Part shown: positions 37,720 through 47,781 of the stretch, in pieces
Layout of the letters: every line of letters starts with the position of its first letter
Position numbering within the stretch: position 1 is the first letter of the stretch
Source: Anaerolineales bacterium
GTDB taxonomy: Bacteria; Chloroflexota; Anaerolineae; Anaerolineales; E44-bin32
Length of the DNA: 64,000 nt
Assembly: GCA_029210945.1 (NCBI GenBank)
Contig: JARGGH010000017.1
Location: 1 to 64,000, forward strand
Reading direction: 5' to 3'
Notes under the pieces: generated by a model
Told to the model about the DNA's origin: nothing
Database searches by the model: none
Seen by the model: the letters and a program-made list of their open reading frames with translations, nothing else
Translations under genes and position numbers: made by a program

Positions 37720-38007
37720 AAAAAAAGGGTTCCACCCTGAACGTCCCGGTGGACACCCTGGCGTCTGGACAGTGATTCTAACCGATGATCTCCAACAACG
37801 TCAACGGTCCGTGTTTATCCTTTAGAAAATGTTACCGAACATAATGTTTCTTTCAAATGTCAATGTTACCGACATGGAATATGCCGGTGCTGAATTTTGA
37901 GATAGCCGAGGGGATATGTCTATGCAAATATGCGATCGAGCGCCAGCTGCCTTTAACAAACGAGTGAATACCTAGTAACGATGTCTTGGCTCAAATACCG
38001 ATGCGCG
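37720..38007. other. Intergenic stretch with a direct repeat
   Basis: About 290 bp between divergent genes, A+T-richer than its surroundings. It contains two copies of AATGTTACCGA and a promoter for the plus-strand gene at its right edge. No other gene is supported. Confidence 0.5.
37828..37872 (+). repeat. Direct repeat AATGTTACCGA, two copies
   Basis: Identical 11-bp copies at 37828-37838 and 37862-37872, 34 bp apart start to start, in the divergent intergenic region. They could be operator half-sites for a regulator of either flanking gene. Confidence 0.5.
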
Positions 38008-38036
38008 TTGACCGCGATCTAGCGCCATGTTAGACT
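38008..38036 (+). promoter_or_regulatory. Promoter of the Ig-like membrane protein operon
   Basis: -35 TTGACC (38008-38013) and -10 TAGACT (38031-38036) are spaced by 17 bp, about 42 nt ahead of ATG 38079. It may also serve pth and mfd. Confidence 0.65.
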
Positions 38037-38078
38037 CGCGGGTTGGCAGCCCTCAAACGATCGAGCTGGGAAAACGGC

Positions 38079-38753
38079 ATGCACAGGTTACTTTCACTCA
38101 TCATTATCCTGGTCGCGCTCATGGCTCTGAGCGGATACAGCGCGGCCCAGGCCCAAGCACCTGGCTATGCCGAGATCACCTCGCCAGATCCCGGCGAAGC
38201 CGTTCAAGGGCTGGTGACGATCGAGGGTTCAGCCTCACACCCGCTTTTCTCAGCCTATGAGCTGGATTTCACCTTTCAGGACGCTCCGCTTGACACCTGG
38301 TTCCCGATTGTTGAGACGCGTGATGTGCAGATCATCGACGGCCGACTTGGTTTGTGGGACACAATCGGCATTTCTGATGGTGACTACAAGTTGCGTTTGC
38401 GAGTCTCGCTCGAGAACGGGACGACTCTTGAGGATCTCATCGAAGGCGTTCGAATCCGCAATCAGTCTGCCATCGAGCCTGCTACCCCGGTCGCGGCAGA
38501 CGCCTCGCGACCCACCCAGACGCCGATTCCGCCAACGCCCACCGCACGCCCAACCCCGATTGCGATCCCGGAGGCACCCGGCGGTTCCGCGGTGACCGCG
38601 GCACTGAAGTCCGGGCTGATCATCGGTGCGGTTGCGATGACTGCCCTGGGGATCTACCTCTTCATCCGCCGGAGAATACGGGTGCGGTGGGCTATCCGAC
38701 GTATGCGCCGGATGCTCTGGCAGGACGATAGGAATAAACGGCAGGGTAATTAA
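38079..38753 (+). CDS. Exported membrane-anchored protein with an Ig-like domain
   Basis: A 224-residue protein. A signal peptide ends near AAQAQA (residues about 25-28). The following 100 residues (AEITSPDPGEAVQGLVTIEGSA and onward) resemble a bacterial Ig/Big-type beta sandwich. A Thr/Pro linker (TPIPPTPTARPTP) leads to a membrane helix (GLIIGAVAMTALGIYLFI) with a strongly basic C-terminus (RRRIRVRWAIRRMRRM). The layout parallels the SH3 protein at 7424. The frame reaches TTG 38043, but ATG 38079 suits the signal peptide. Function unknown. Confidence 0.75.
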   Translation: MHRLLSLIIILVALMALSGYSAAQAQAPGYAEITSPDPGEAVQGLVTIEGSASHPLFSAYELDFTFQDAPLDTWFPIVETRDVQIIDGRLGLWDTIGISDGDYKLRLRVSLENGTTLEDLIEGVRIRNQSAIEPATPVAADASRPTQTPIPPTPTARPTPIAIPEAPGGSAVTAALKSGLIIGAVAMTALGIYLFIRRRIRVRWAIRRMRRMLWQDDRNKRQGN

Positions 38754-38754
38754 G

Positions 38755-39354
38755 ATGATTTTCCGTCGAAGAGAGAAGCAGTGGCATCTGATCGCTGGAC
38801 TGGGGAACCCGGGACGCGCTTACCGTGAGAACCGGCACAATGTTGGTTTCATGTGCATCGACCGGCTTTCTGATGAATGGGCGCTCGAGCTCTCGAAAAG
38901 CCAGTCCAAAGCTTTGATAACGACCGCTCAAAAAGAAGGCCGTGACATAATCCTCGCTAAACCCCAGACATTCATGAACAATGTGGGATCCTCCATCGCT
39001 TCGTTAAGCCGCTTCTACAAGGTCGATCCGTTCGATCTGCTCGTCGTCTACGACGATCTGGATCTGCCAACCGGTGAAATCCGGATGCGGCCGTTCGGAG
39101 GGGCGGGCGGCCATCGCGGGATGCGCTCGATCATCCAAAAACTGGGCACTTCCGATTTCCCTAGACTGCGCATCGGTATCGGTCGACCCCAAGGCCGAAT
39201 GGATCCAGCAGATTATGTTCTTCAAGATTTCGACGCCGACGAAGCCCTGCTGATCGACATCGCACTGCGGCGCTCTCAAGAATGTATCTTGCGGTTTCTC
39301 ACAGAAGGAATTGACGCCGCGATGACTCTTTGTAACACCGGACCAGATCAATAA
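38755..39354 (+). CDS. pth: Peptidyl-tRNA hydrolase
   Basis: A 199-residue enzyme that frees tRNA from dropped-off peptidyl-tRNA. Family motifs: GLGNPGRAYRENRHNVGFM (with the catalytic His of RHNVGF), KPQTFMNNVG and VVYDDLDLPTG...GGAGGHRGMRSI. It begins 1 nt after the preceding stop codon and ends directly against mfd (ATG at the next base). A pth-mfd pair is common in bacteria. Confidence 0.96.
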   Translation: MIFRRREKQWHLIAGLGNPGRAYRENRHNVGFMCIDRLSDEWALELSKSQSKALITTAQKEGRDIILAKPQTFMNNVGSSIASLSRFYKVDPFDLLVVYDDLDLPTGEIRMRPFGGAGGHRGMRSIIQKLGTSDFPRLRIGIGRPQGRMDPADYVLQDFDADEALLIDIALRRSQECILRFLTEGIDAAMTLCNTGPDQ

Positions 39355-42300
39355 ATGGCCCTATCCGCCCTCTTAAAAACGATCCGGTCACTGCCTGAGT
39401 ATGAACGAATGCTGATCGAGCTCAGAGCCTGTGACACGATTCAAGGATCACTCGAGCTGCCGCGCGCCGTTCGGCCGCCATTGCTGGCTGCTTTGCACGC
39501 GGACCTGCAGCTCCCGATCGTGCTTCTCCTGGCTAGAGCGGATCGCCAATTGACCCTCCAAGAAGAGCTTCGAGCGTGGAGCCAGGCTCCCTCTTTCAAC
39601 ACCTTTCCCGATCCCGGGCCATTATTCTACGAGTGGGCGCCATGGGGCGAGAAAGTGCGTTTGGAACGGGTCGAAACGCTGGCCACGCTTTCCAGAGGTG
39701 AGGGGCCCGGTGCTCCTCTTGAAGAATCTCCTCAGGAACCGCCGTTTGTGCTTGCCTCCGCCCGTGGCGCCATGACGCGTACGATCGACAAACGGACATT
39801 CCTCGCCAATTCACGCTATATCAAGCGAGGGGCAGTACTCCGGTTCACGCCGCTGTTAGAGCTGCTGGTTGCGATTGGATATGCGAACCGGAACCTCGTC
39901 ACTGAACGCGGTGAATTCAGCCACCGCGGGGGAATTCTGGATTTATGGCCTCCGGCAGAATCCGCTCCGGTGAGGATTGAATTTTTCGGGGACGAGATTG
40001 AGACAATACGCTCGTTCGATCCGGGGACACAACGTACGCTGGAGGAGCTGCCTTCGATCAGGCTTACCCCGGCGAGAGAAGGCCTGCCAAAGCTCTATGA
40101 CGGCACCTGGGATGACTTCCTGCCATTGCAGCAGTGGACGGAATCGTTCGAACAGGATCAGGTCCTCGAACTCCATCTGCCGCTCATGAACCCGGAACCG
40201 AACGGACTTCTCGACCACGTACCAGAGAATGCTCTGATTGTCTTCGACGATCGATTGGCATTCGAAAGTACCGTCGAGGAGATCGAGGAAGCCGCGCTCG
40301 CAATGCGGGCGGACTCAACGCAAACCGAGAATCTGGGAGAATCCTTTCCGCGGCCTTATCTGACGCTTGCAGAGCTTGGCGATCAGCTTTCTCAACAAAG
40401 GACGTTGAACCTTGGAATGGCGAGGGGCATTGATGACCTGCCCACAATTTCGCTTTCAAATTCGTTCACACCCGGACCTCGTTTTGGCGGGCAGATCCAG
40501 GACATCATTGATTACCTCCAGAAGCAGCGCGAGCAGCACGATGCTGTCCTCGTCGTAAGCCGGCAGTCGCACCGGCTTTCTGAACTATGGACTGACATGG
40601 ACCACGAGGTATGCGTTCATGAGCATCTCCCGGCCCCACTAAGCCCCGCAGAGGTCTGCTTCGTGCAAGGGCCATTATCAGAGGGATGGCTGCTCGATAC
40701 AGCAGCCGGTATGCGCCTGCATTTGCTCACAGATGCAGAACTATTTGGCTGGAGCCGTCCGCGTCCGCGCCGGCGTTCTCTCCCACGCGCGGCGGCACCG
40801 GAAGAAGCATATGCCGACCTCGAGCAAGATGACTTTGTGGTTCACGTCGATTACGGCATTGGCCGCTTCATCGGGCTCGTTCAGCGCACAATCGATGAGA
40901 TCGTGCGCGAATATCTGCTGATTGAATACGCTGAAGGTGACCAGCTCTACGTCCCGATTCATCAGGCCGACCGGATTTCACGCTATGTTGGGGCGGATGG
41001 AACGACTCCCAGACTCTCAAGACTGGGCACTTCCGATTGGGAACGTGCGAAAGGGAAGGTCCGGGAAGCCGTCGAAGAAGTCGCGAAAGACCTGTTGAAC
41101 CTGTATGCGACACGTCAGACGATCACGGGATATGCATTCTCGTCGGACACGCCATGGCAAAAGGAACTGGAAGCTTCGTTCGCCCATCGTGAGACCAGCG
41201 ACCAGATGGATGCGCTGCAGGAGATCAAACAAGACATGGAACGAAAACGACCGATGGACCGCTTGATCTGCGGTGACGTCGGCTACGGAAAGACAGAGGT
41301 CGCGCTGCGAGCAGCTTTCAAAGCGGTCATGGATGGTAAGCAGGTGGCGATCCTGGTCCCCACCACAGTGCTCGCCCAGCAGCATTACCAGACGTTTCAG
41401 CGCCGGCTCTCTGCATTTCCGATCGAGGTTGAGATGTTGTCTCGATTCCGAAGCCGTTCACAAGCCAGCGAGATCGTTGATCGACTGCACTCCGGTGAGG
41501 TGGACATCATCATCGGGACCCATCGACTGCTCCAGCCGGATGTCGGCTTTAAAGATCTGGGGCTCTTGATCATTGATGAGGAACAACGCTTCGGTGTGAC
41601 ACATAAGGAATATCTCAAAGAAATGCGCAAGGAAGTCGATGTGCTCACGCTCACCGCGACACCGATCCCCCGCTCGCTGTATATGGCGCTCACCGGCGCG
41701 CGGGACATCTCCACGATCAGCACGCCACCTGAAGACCGCCTCCCGGTTGTGACCCATGTCGGACCTTACGAACCACGGCTCGTCCGGGCGGCGATTCTGC
41801 GCGAGATCGATCGCGGCGGCCAGGTTTTCTTCGTCCATAACCGGGTGCAGACCATCAACACGATGCTCGAACGGCTTGAAGGTCTTGTGCCTGAAGCCCG
41901 CTTTGCAGTCGCTCACGGGCAGATGCCCGAGGGCAAATTATCCGAGGTGATGGACTTATTCACGCAAGGCGAAATCGATGTGCTGCTCAGCACGTCAATC
42001 ATCGAATCGGGACTTGACATCCCAAATGCGAACACGCTTATCGTTGACCGTGCGGATCGATTTGGTCTGGCACAACTTTACCAATTGCGCGGGCGGGTCG
42101 GCCGTGCTGCAATCCAGGGATATGCCTATTTCTTCCGGCCAGCAGCCCAACGCGCGACTGATGAAGCGCTCCAGAGGCTTGAGATCATCGCCCAACACAG
42201 CCAGTTAGGCGCGGGTTACGCGATCGCCATGCGCGATTTAGAGATGCGCGGAGCCGGTGAGATCCTCGGAACGCGCCAACACGGGTATATCGCGGGAGTA

Positions 42301-42849
42301 GGTTTCCATCTCTATACACGCTTGCTATCCCAGGCGGTTAACCGGATGCGAATCGAAATGGACCAGGAAGAGCTGCTGCCCCACATCGCAGCCGGGCAAC
42401 TGGAACACCACCCCGCAACGATCGACCTGCCGCTCGGCAGCGTCATTCCGGAGGACTATATCCCGAACCGTGAGCTCCGGCTTCAACTATACCGTCGGAT
42501 GGCAGCGATGCACTCAAAATCCCAGGTCACTTCCTTCCGGGAAGAACTGGAGGATCGTTTCGGTCCGATTCCCGATGGTGTCGAAAATTTACTTTACCAA
42601 CTGGAGATGAAAATCCTGGCGACTCAGGCGGCCGTTGAGCGGGTGACAAACGAAGGTGGTCAGATTCTGATCGAGATCAGCCCGGATCGAAACGTTCCAT
42701 CTCTGGATCAAGATGGCGAATCGATCCGTCGGAGCCGAAGGGGCTTGTGGTTGAACGCGCGCGAATATGAAGACTGGCCCGAGGTACTTGCGGAAACGCT
42801 AAGCCTGCTCGCGCAGGACCGCAAGAACACGCTGGATGGTGTTAAGTAA
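39355..42849 (+). CDS. mfd: Transcription-repair coupling factor Mfd
   Basis: A 1164-residue translocase that removes stalled RNA polymerase and recruits UvrA. Domains in order: UvrB-homology modules (residues 1-350), the RNA-polymerase-interaction domain (FVVHVDYGIGRFIGL near 498), then the RecG-like motor with Walker A GDVGYGKTEVALRAA near 639, IIDEEQRFGV near 740 and TATPIPRSLYM, and a C-terminal TRCF domain. Full length and intact. Confidence 0.97.
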   Translation: MALSALLKTIRSLPEYERMLIELRACDTIQGSLELPRAVRPPLLAALHADLQLPIVLLLARADRQLTLQEELRAWSQAPSFNTFPDPGPLFYEWAPWGEKVRLERVETLATLSRGEGPGAPLEESPQEPPFVLASARGAMTRTIDKRTFLANSRYIKRGAVLRFTPLLELLVAIGYANRNLVTERGEFSHRGGILDLWPPAESAPVRIEFFGDEIETIRSFDPGTQRTLEELPSIRLTPAREGLPKLYDGTWDDFLPLQQWTESFEQDQVLELHLPLMNPEPNGLLDHVPENALIVFDDRLAFESTVEEIEEAALAMRADSTQTENLGESFPRPYLTLAELGDQLSQQRTLNLGMARGIDDLPTISLSNSFTPGPRFGGQIQDIIDYLQKQREQHDAVLVVSRQSHRLSELWTDMDHEVCVHEHLPAPLSPAEVCFVQGPLSEGWLLDTAAGMRLHLLTDAELFGWSRPRPRRRSLPRAAAPEEAYADLEQDDFVVHVDYGIGRFIGLVQRTIDEIVREYLLIEYAEGDQLYVPIHQADRISRYVGADGTTPRLSRLGTSDWERAKGKVREAVEEVAKDLLNLYATRQTITGYAFSSDTPWQKELEASFAHRETSDQMDALQEIKQDMERKRPMDRLICGDVGYGKTEVALRAAFKAVMDGKQVAILVPTTVLAQQHYQTFQRRLSAFPIEVEMLSRFRSRSQASEIVDRLHSGEVDIIIGTHRLLQPDVGFKDLGLLIIDEEQRFGVTHKEYLKEMRKEVDVLTLTATPIPRSLYMALTGARDISTISTPPEDRLPVVTHVGPYEPRLVRAAILREIDRGGQVFFVHNRVQTINTMLERLEGLVPEARFAVAHGQMPEGKLSEVMDLFTQGEIDVLLSTSIIESGLDIPNANTLIVDRADRFGLAQLYQLRGRVGRAAIQGYAYFFRPAAQRATDEALQRLEIIAQHSQLGAGYAIAMRDLEMRGAGEILGTRQHGYIAGVGFHLYTRLLSQAVNRMRIEMDQEELLPHIAAGQLEHHPATIDLPLGSVIPEDYIPNRELRLQLYRRMAAMHSKSQVTSFREELEDRFGPIPDGVENLLYQLEMKILATQAAVERVTNEGGQILIEISPDRNVPSLDQDGESIRRSRRGLWLNAREYEDWPEVLAETLSLLAQDRKNTLDGVK

Positions 42850-42887
42850 TGAGTGGTGTCCAGCGGCCATGACCGCCTGGCGCGCGA

Positions 42888-43826
42888 TCAGATGTCTCCA
42901 TGGTATTGAACAAGGACGGTCAGGTACGGCCTGCCGCCGATATACTCAAATGCGAAAGCCCACGTCCGCCAGTTGAACGGGTTTCCGTTCTCTGGCGCGG
43001 GCCGGTGAAATGCGCGGTAATGCAGTGAAATGTACTCACCAGGCCAAACTGCAGGGCGCGTAGTTATTCCTGCGGGGAGCTCATCGCAGACAGGTTCACC
43101 CGTTTCGGCGATTTCCAGGATCAATGGGCGGATCAGTTCATCGAAAGACCCCTTCACCCGGAAATTCCCACCGCTGATGACCCCCCAGTCTCGATCAGCC
43201 TGGTCCTGGAACAAACGTGGAATTTCTTCGTAAGTGAAGAGCACTTCCGGATTCCACCAATCGTGGCGCACGATCAATCCCCGCTCAGGATTCACATATT
43301 CCGACAGCATCTGCCCATCACGCGCTTCAATCGCCCTGATGACCTGTACAAGCACTCCGGGGATGCGATCATCAGTGCAAAATGCTTCGCGGCGGACCGT
43401 TTCTGTCAGGTTGCGTTCATTAACCCAACCCAGAAGCCCATCGGGTGTTTCGATTTCGACCCACCGGGAGCTTCCGAGGCTTGTTGATCTGCCGGTCAGC
43501 AGGATGCCAGAGCGATCGTACGCGAGCTCACCGATCACGGTCCCAGCGATCCCGGCCGGGTTGTGGACCTTCAGGGTTTCATCCTCGGCAATCCATGCGA
43601 CCGAAAAGCTCTCGGCTTGCTCAAATGATCCAAGCAGGGTGGCGGCAGGGGGCACTTCCGTCGGCGGAACAACCTCGTCGCCAGCAGGGATGAGAGGCAC
43701 ACTCTGGCGGGTGCAGGCGCTTGAAGGCATCACTGCCAAGAACATGACGAAAGAAATGGTGACGGTCGACCGCCATCTTTGCATGATTGGGTTCATAATT
43801 AAAAGCTTTTTGGGATCGCTATGCAT
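42888..43826 (-). CDS. Predicted lipoprotein with an SH3-like domain
   Basis: Up to 312 residues. A hydrophobic segment ends in a lipobox-like PSSAC. An SH3-type beta region follows (LKVHNPAGIAGTVIGELAYDRSGILLTGR..WVEIETPDGLLGWVNERNL), then about 170 residues of unknown fold rich in Trp and Tyr. The start is uncertain: ATG 43826, 43796 and 43784 are in frame, and the shorter ones give a more typical signal peptide. It follows lon by 15-45 nt, so it may be cotranscribed. Confidence 0.7.
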   Translation of the reverse strand: MHSDPKKLLIMNPIMQRWRSTVTISFVMFLAVMPSSACTRQSVPLIPAGDEVVPPTEVPPAATLLGSFEQAESFSVAWIAEDETLKVHNPAGIAGTVIGELAYDRSGILLTGRSTSLGSSRWVEIETPDGLLGWVNERNLTETVRREAFCTDDRIPGVLVQVIRAIEARDGQMLSEYVNPERGLIVRHDWWNPEVLFTYEEIPRLFQDQADRDWGVISGGNFRVKGSFDELIRPLILEIAETGEPVCDELPAGITTRPAVWPGEYISLHYRAFHRPAPENGNPFNWRTWAFAFEYIGGRPYLTVLVQYHGDI

Positions 43827-43841
43827 CTGGAGATGACGTTC

Positions 43842-46334
43842 TCACTTGTGCAAAAATCGTGATGTTAATGTGTTCTGCCGGGACTTCCGGCGTGCGTCTG
43901 GTTTGTCCTGAGCGGTCTGCGGATGAAGCGCAATCTCTAAAACCTCATCCATGTGATCGACCAAACGAATATCCAGTTTGGTTCTTGCCTGGCGATGGAC
44001 TTCGACAAGATCCTTCTCATTTTTCTTCGGAAGGATGACGGTTTTGAGATGATAGCGATATGCAGCATGCACCTTCTCGCGCAATCCACCGATGGGCAGC
44101 ACTCGCCCCCGCAGTGTGATTTCTCCACTCATGCCCACGTCACGTCTGACGGGACGCTGAGTCAGCGTGGAGGCCAGCGCGACCGCCATCGTCACACCCG
44201 CACTCGGTCCATCTTTAGGAATAGAGCCCTCTGGCACGTGGATGTGGATATCTGTTCTCTCAAACAGCTCGGGGTCAATCTCCAATGGGCCAACCATCGA
44301 TTTGATGTAGGAAAGTGCAGCCTGGGCCGACTCCTGCATGACTTCCCCGATCTGGCCGGTAATCTGAATGTTGCCTTTCCCTTCAACCAACAGCGCTTCG
44401 ACGACGAGAATATCGCCACCATTTTCCGTCCACGCTAAGCCGGTCGCAGCGCCAAGGGCGTCTTCCGGTTCGATCTCATGCACAGGAACCTGCCCGGGGC
44501 CAAGAATTCTTGGCAGCATCGAAGGGGTGATGCGCTTGTATATTTGCTTCCCTTCCGCCCTGCGTCGTGTAGCTCGGCGGCATATCTTTCCAATTTCACG
44601 CTCAAGGTTTCGGACACCCGCCTCCCACGTATACTCGCGGATCATCGATTGGAGTGCCGTTCTGGTGAATGAGATCTCGTCTTCGTCCAGACCGTTTTGC
44701 TCCAATTGGCGGGGAACGAGGAATTTCTGTGCGATGATGATCTTGTCCTCTTCGATATAACCAGGAAACTCGATGATCTCGAGACGATCCAGGAGTGCTG
44801 AAGGGATTGGATCGAGCGTATTGGCCGTGGTGATGAACATAACTCTGGACAGATCATAAGGAATCTCAAGGTAGTGGTCTGAGAAGGCGTTATTTTGCTC
44901 GGGATCCAATATCTCGAGCAAGGCCGACGCAGGATCCCCGCGGAAATCAAGCCCGAGCTTATCGATCTCATCCAGCATAAAGACCGGATTGACTGTCCCT
45001 GCTCTGCGCATGCCCTGGATGATCCGGCCAGGCAGCGCACCGATATAGGTCCTGCGGTGACCACGTATTTCGGCTTCATCCCGGATCCCACCGAGCGAGA
45101 TTCGCACAAATTTCCGCCCAAGCGCGTCGGCGATAGAACGGCCCAATGATGTTTTCCCCGTCCCGGGAGGTCCAACGAAACAGAGAATCGGTTGTTTGTG
45201 CTTTTGAGGTGCGACCTTTCGGACTGCGATGTACTCGAGGATGCGGTCTTTGGCGTCCTTCAATCCGTAATGCTGGTCTTCGAATATCTGGATGACCGAA
45301 CGGAAATCAGAGGTGTCAACTGTGGAATCCGACCAGGGAAGCTCAATCAACCAGTCGAGGTAGGTTCGGATTACGGTGACCTCTGGAGAGAGCGACGCCA
45401 TCTGGTTGAGCCTCTGCAGTTCTTTGCGCGCCCGGACTTCGGCTTCATCCGGCAGGTTCAGATGATCGATGCGGGAGCTCAACTCATCCAATTCTTGAGC
45501 CCAGAAATCCCCTTCCCCCAACTCTGATTGGATCGCCTTCATCTGTTCCCGCAGGTAATGTTCTCGTTGTGAACGATCCATCTCGCTCTGGACGCGGGCA
45601 TGGATTTCGTCCTCAAGCTCCAGTACATCGAGCTCCCGTCCCAGCAGTATGCTCATCTGCTGCAGCCGTTGGATTGGATCAAACGTTTCGAGAATGAGCT
45701 GCCGGTCAGAGATCGGGATTTCAAGTGAGGAAACGACGAGATCAGCGAGCAGACCAGGCTCATCAATGTTGGCCGCAAAAATGTATCCATCCTCAGGGAG
45801 GTTTCGATCCAGTTCCACACACTTCTCGAACAACGTAAGAACCGCACGCATTAAAGCAGCGGATTCGGTCGTCTGCGGTTTTTGTTCTTCGATCGGCCGG
45901 ACACGAACTTTCAGTGCGCCTTCCTGCATGAAAAATTCCAGGACTTCCACCCGCCGGCGACCTTGAGCCATAATCGAGATCGAGCCATCAGGCAGATGCA
46001 TCAGACGCCCGACGGCGATCTCTGTGCCGACAGAGTAGAAATCCTCAACCGCTGGCTCTTCGATTTCCGGGTCGAGCAACGCCACGCCGATCATCGTCTC
46101 CTGTTGGCGGATGGCGCTCTCAATCGCTTGTAATGTCGGCTCTTCGATCACGAACAAAGGCGTGTAAAGCGATGGATACAAGACGAAGTCGCGCAGGGGC
46201 AGCACTGTGCGCACAAAACTGCCATCGTCCTGAAGCTCCGCATCCGGGATCGCGCCGATCTCCTCCGTCTTCCGGTTGATCATGCTTCCGAATTCTGGCG
46301 GTATATTCGGCCAACGTTCAATCTGCCAGGACAT
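43842..46334 (-). CDS. lon: ATP-dependent protease Lon
   Basis: An 830-residue Lon protease. The N-terminal substrate domain (VLPLRDFVLYPSLYTPLFV) precedes the AAA+ module with Walker A GPPGTGKTSL near residue 388. The C-terminal serine-lysine protease has the nucleophile in PKDGPSAG near residue 709. It degrades misfolded and regulatory proteins. ATG 46334 has GGAG 7 nt upstream and lies 1 nt behind the folC stop codon. Confidence 0.97.
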   Translation of the reverse strand: MSWQIERWPNIPPEFGSMINRKTEEIGAIPDAELQDDGSFVRTVLPLRDFVLYPSLYTPLFVIEEPTLQAIESAIRQQETMIGVALLDPEIEEPAVEDFYSVGTEIAVGRLMHLPDGSISIMAQGRRRVEVLEFFMQEGALKVRVRPIEEQKPQTTESAALMRAVLTLFEKCVELDRNLPEDGYIFAANIDEPGLLADLVVSSLEIPISDRQLILETFDPIQRLQQMSILLGRELDVLELEDEIHARVQSEMDRSQREHYLREQMKAIQSELGEGDFWAQELDELSSRIDHLNLPDEAEVRARKELQRLNQMASLSPEVTVIRTYLDWLIELPWSDSTVDTSDFRSVIQIFEDQHYGLKDAKDRILEYIAVRKVAPQKHKQPILCFVGPPGTGKTSLGRSIADALGRKFVRISLGGIRDEAEIRGHRRTYIGALPGRIIQGMRRAGTVNPVFMLDEIDKLGLDFRGDPASALLEILDPEQNNAFSDHYLEIPYDLSRVMFITTANTLDPIPSALLDRLEIIEFPGYIEEDKIIIAQKFLVPRQLEQNGLDEDEISFTRTALQSMIREYTWEAGVRNLEREIGKICRRATRRRAEGKQIYKRITPSMLPRILGPGQVPVHEIEPEDALGAATGLAWTENGGDILVVEALLVEGKGNIQITGQIGEVMQESAQAALSYIKSMVGPLEIDPELFERTDIHIHVPEGSIPKDGPSAGVTMAVALASTLTQRPVRRDVGMSGEITLRGRVLPIGGLREKVHAAYRYHLKTVILPKKNEKDLVEVHRQARTKLDIRLVDHMDEVLEIALHPQTAQDKPDARRKSRQNTLTSRFLHK

Positions 46335-46335
46335 T

Positions 46336-47733
46336 CTAAGCTCCAACCTTGCTTCCCGAAATCACATCTACGCCAATTCTATCCCAGGCTTCAATGGCTT
46401 CAGCCGCAATAAACAGGCTTCCGGCGGCAAGGATGACCTCACCCGGGCGTGCTTGTTTGATCGCCCAGGACAGAGCTTCATCCATGGACCGGATGACCTG
46501 CACCCTGAATCCATGGCTATGCGCAAGTTCTGCGATTAGCTCAGGTTCCTCTGCGCGTGGGTGGTCCGCCTGCGTCACGACGATGCGCGAAACGCGCGGC
46601 AGGAGTTCTGCCAGCATGCCGGCGATATCCTTATCTGCCGACGCCCCGAAGATCATCGTCACCGGCTGCCCCGGGAAATAATCTTCCAGGGCGAGGCGCA
46701 GCTTTAAAGCGGAATCACGATTATGCGCCGAATCCACGATTAACAGCGGGCGGCGGGAGATGATCTGAAACCTTCCAGGCCAATCGACCTGCTTGAACCC
46801 CTGCTTGATATGTTCCTCCGAAAGGAGAATGCCGTTCGTCTTGCCAGATTGCAGAGCCGCGTAGGCGACGGCAGCGTTGATGACTTGATGATAGCCAAGC
46901 AGCGGAATTTCATAGCGAGGGGGCGCCCATTCCTCTCCACCGGCCGTCTCCACGTAGGCATCCATGAGCGGCTGCTCCTCGCTGGGCCAAATGTAGAGCG
47001 TCTGCCTTTCCAGGCTATGACTGCCTGTAGAGAACAACCAATCCTCCCCAACCCGGACCAATGGCGCTTTCCGTTCTTCAGCGATGCGCTCGATTACTCG
47101 TACGGCTTCATATTGCTGGGGCGCAAGTACAACCGGCACACCCTCTTTAATAATTCCTGCCTTCTCGCGGGCAATATCCGATAGACTGTCGCCCAGCAAA
47201 TGCATGTGGTCGTACGAGAGCGTCGTGATGACGGCCACCAGCGGTGTGATCACATTGGTCGCATCTAAACGCCCCCCTAGCCCAACCTCAATCGCAGCAT
47301 ATTCCACCCCGCGATCCGCAAAATGCAGCAATCCTGCCGCGGTGGCAATTTCGTAGACTGTCAGCCCATCAATTGACTCGAGGGCAGGGCGCACGCGATT
47401 GATCAGATCAACGAACCCATCGTCCGATATCTCCTCCCCGTTGACCTGCATGCGTTCATTGAAACGGTGGAGGTGTGGCGAGGTGTATAACCCGACCGAA
47501 TAACCTGCCGCCCTTAAAGCCGAGGAGATCAACGCAGACACGGAACCTTTGCCTTTGGTGCCGGCGATATGAAATGATTTGTATTGCTCTTGGGGATCAC
47601 CCAGCCGCGCGAGTAGATCGCGAACACGCTGAAGCTCAAATAGTTCCGGCGAATAACGGTAGCTGCGCTCTACGCTGTAATCCGCGTAGCTATAAAGATA
47701 GTCAAGTGCCTGCTTGTAGGTATCTAGGGTCAT
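46336..47733 (-). CDS. folC: Bifunctional folylpolyglutamate/dihydrofolate synthase
   Basis: A 465-residue Mur-ligase-family enzyme that adds glutamate to folates and/or joins dihydropteroate with glutamate. Motifs: HIAGTKGKGSVSALI (P-loop), YTSPHLHRFNERM and VDSAHNRDSA. ATG 47733 lies about 2 nt downstream of the predicted transcript start, so the mRNA would have almost no leader and no Shine-Dalgarno. It heads the folC-lon-lipoprotein operon. Confidence 0.95.
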   Translation of the reverse strand: MTLDTYKQALDYLYSYADYSVERSYRYSPELFELQRVRDLLARLGDPQEQYKSFHIAGTKGKGSVSALISSALRAAGYSVGLYTSPHLHRFNERMQVNGEEISDDGFVDLINRVRPALESIDGLTVYEIATAAGLLHFADRGVEYAAIEVGLGGRLDATNVITPLVAVITTLSYDHMHLLGDSLSDIAREKAGIIKEGVPVVLAPQQYEAVRVIERIAEERKAPLVRVGEDWLFSTGSHSLERQTLYIWPSEEQPLMDAYVETAGGEEWAPPRYEIPLLGYHQVINAAVAYAALQSGKTNGILLSEEHIKQGFKQVDWPGRFQIISRRPLLIVDSAHNRDSALKLRLALEDYFPGQPVTMIFGASADKDIAGMLAELLPRVSRIVVTQADHPRAEEPELIAELAHSHGFRVQVIRSMDEALSWAIKQARPGEVILAAGSLFIAAEAIEAWDRIGVDVISGSKVGA

Positions 47734-47741
47734 GAGCAAAC

Positions 47742-47770
47742 ATTGTAATCTTCGGTATCTAAACATACAA
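47742..47770 (-). promoter_or_regulatory. folC-lon promoter, nearly leaderless
   Basis: Minus-strand -35 TTGTAT (47765-47770) and -10 TACAAT (47742-47747) are spaced by 17 bp. The predicted start of transcription is near 47735-47736, 2-3 nt ahead of ATG 47733. Confidence 0.6.
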
Positions 47771-47781
47771 GACAAACTTCC

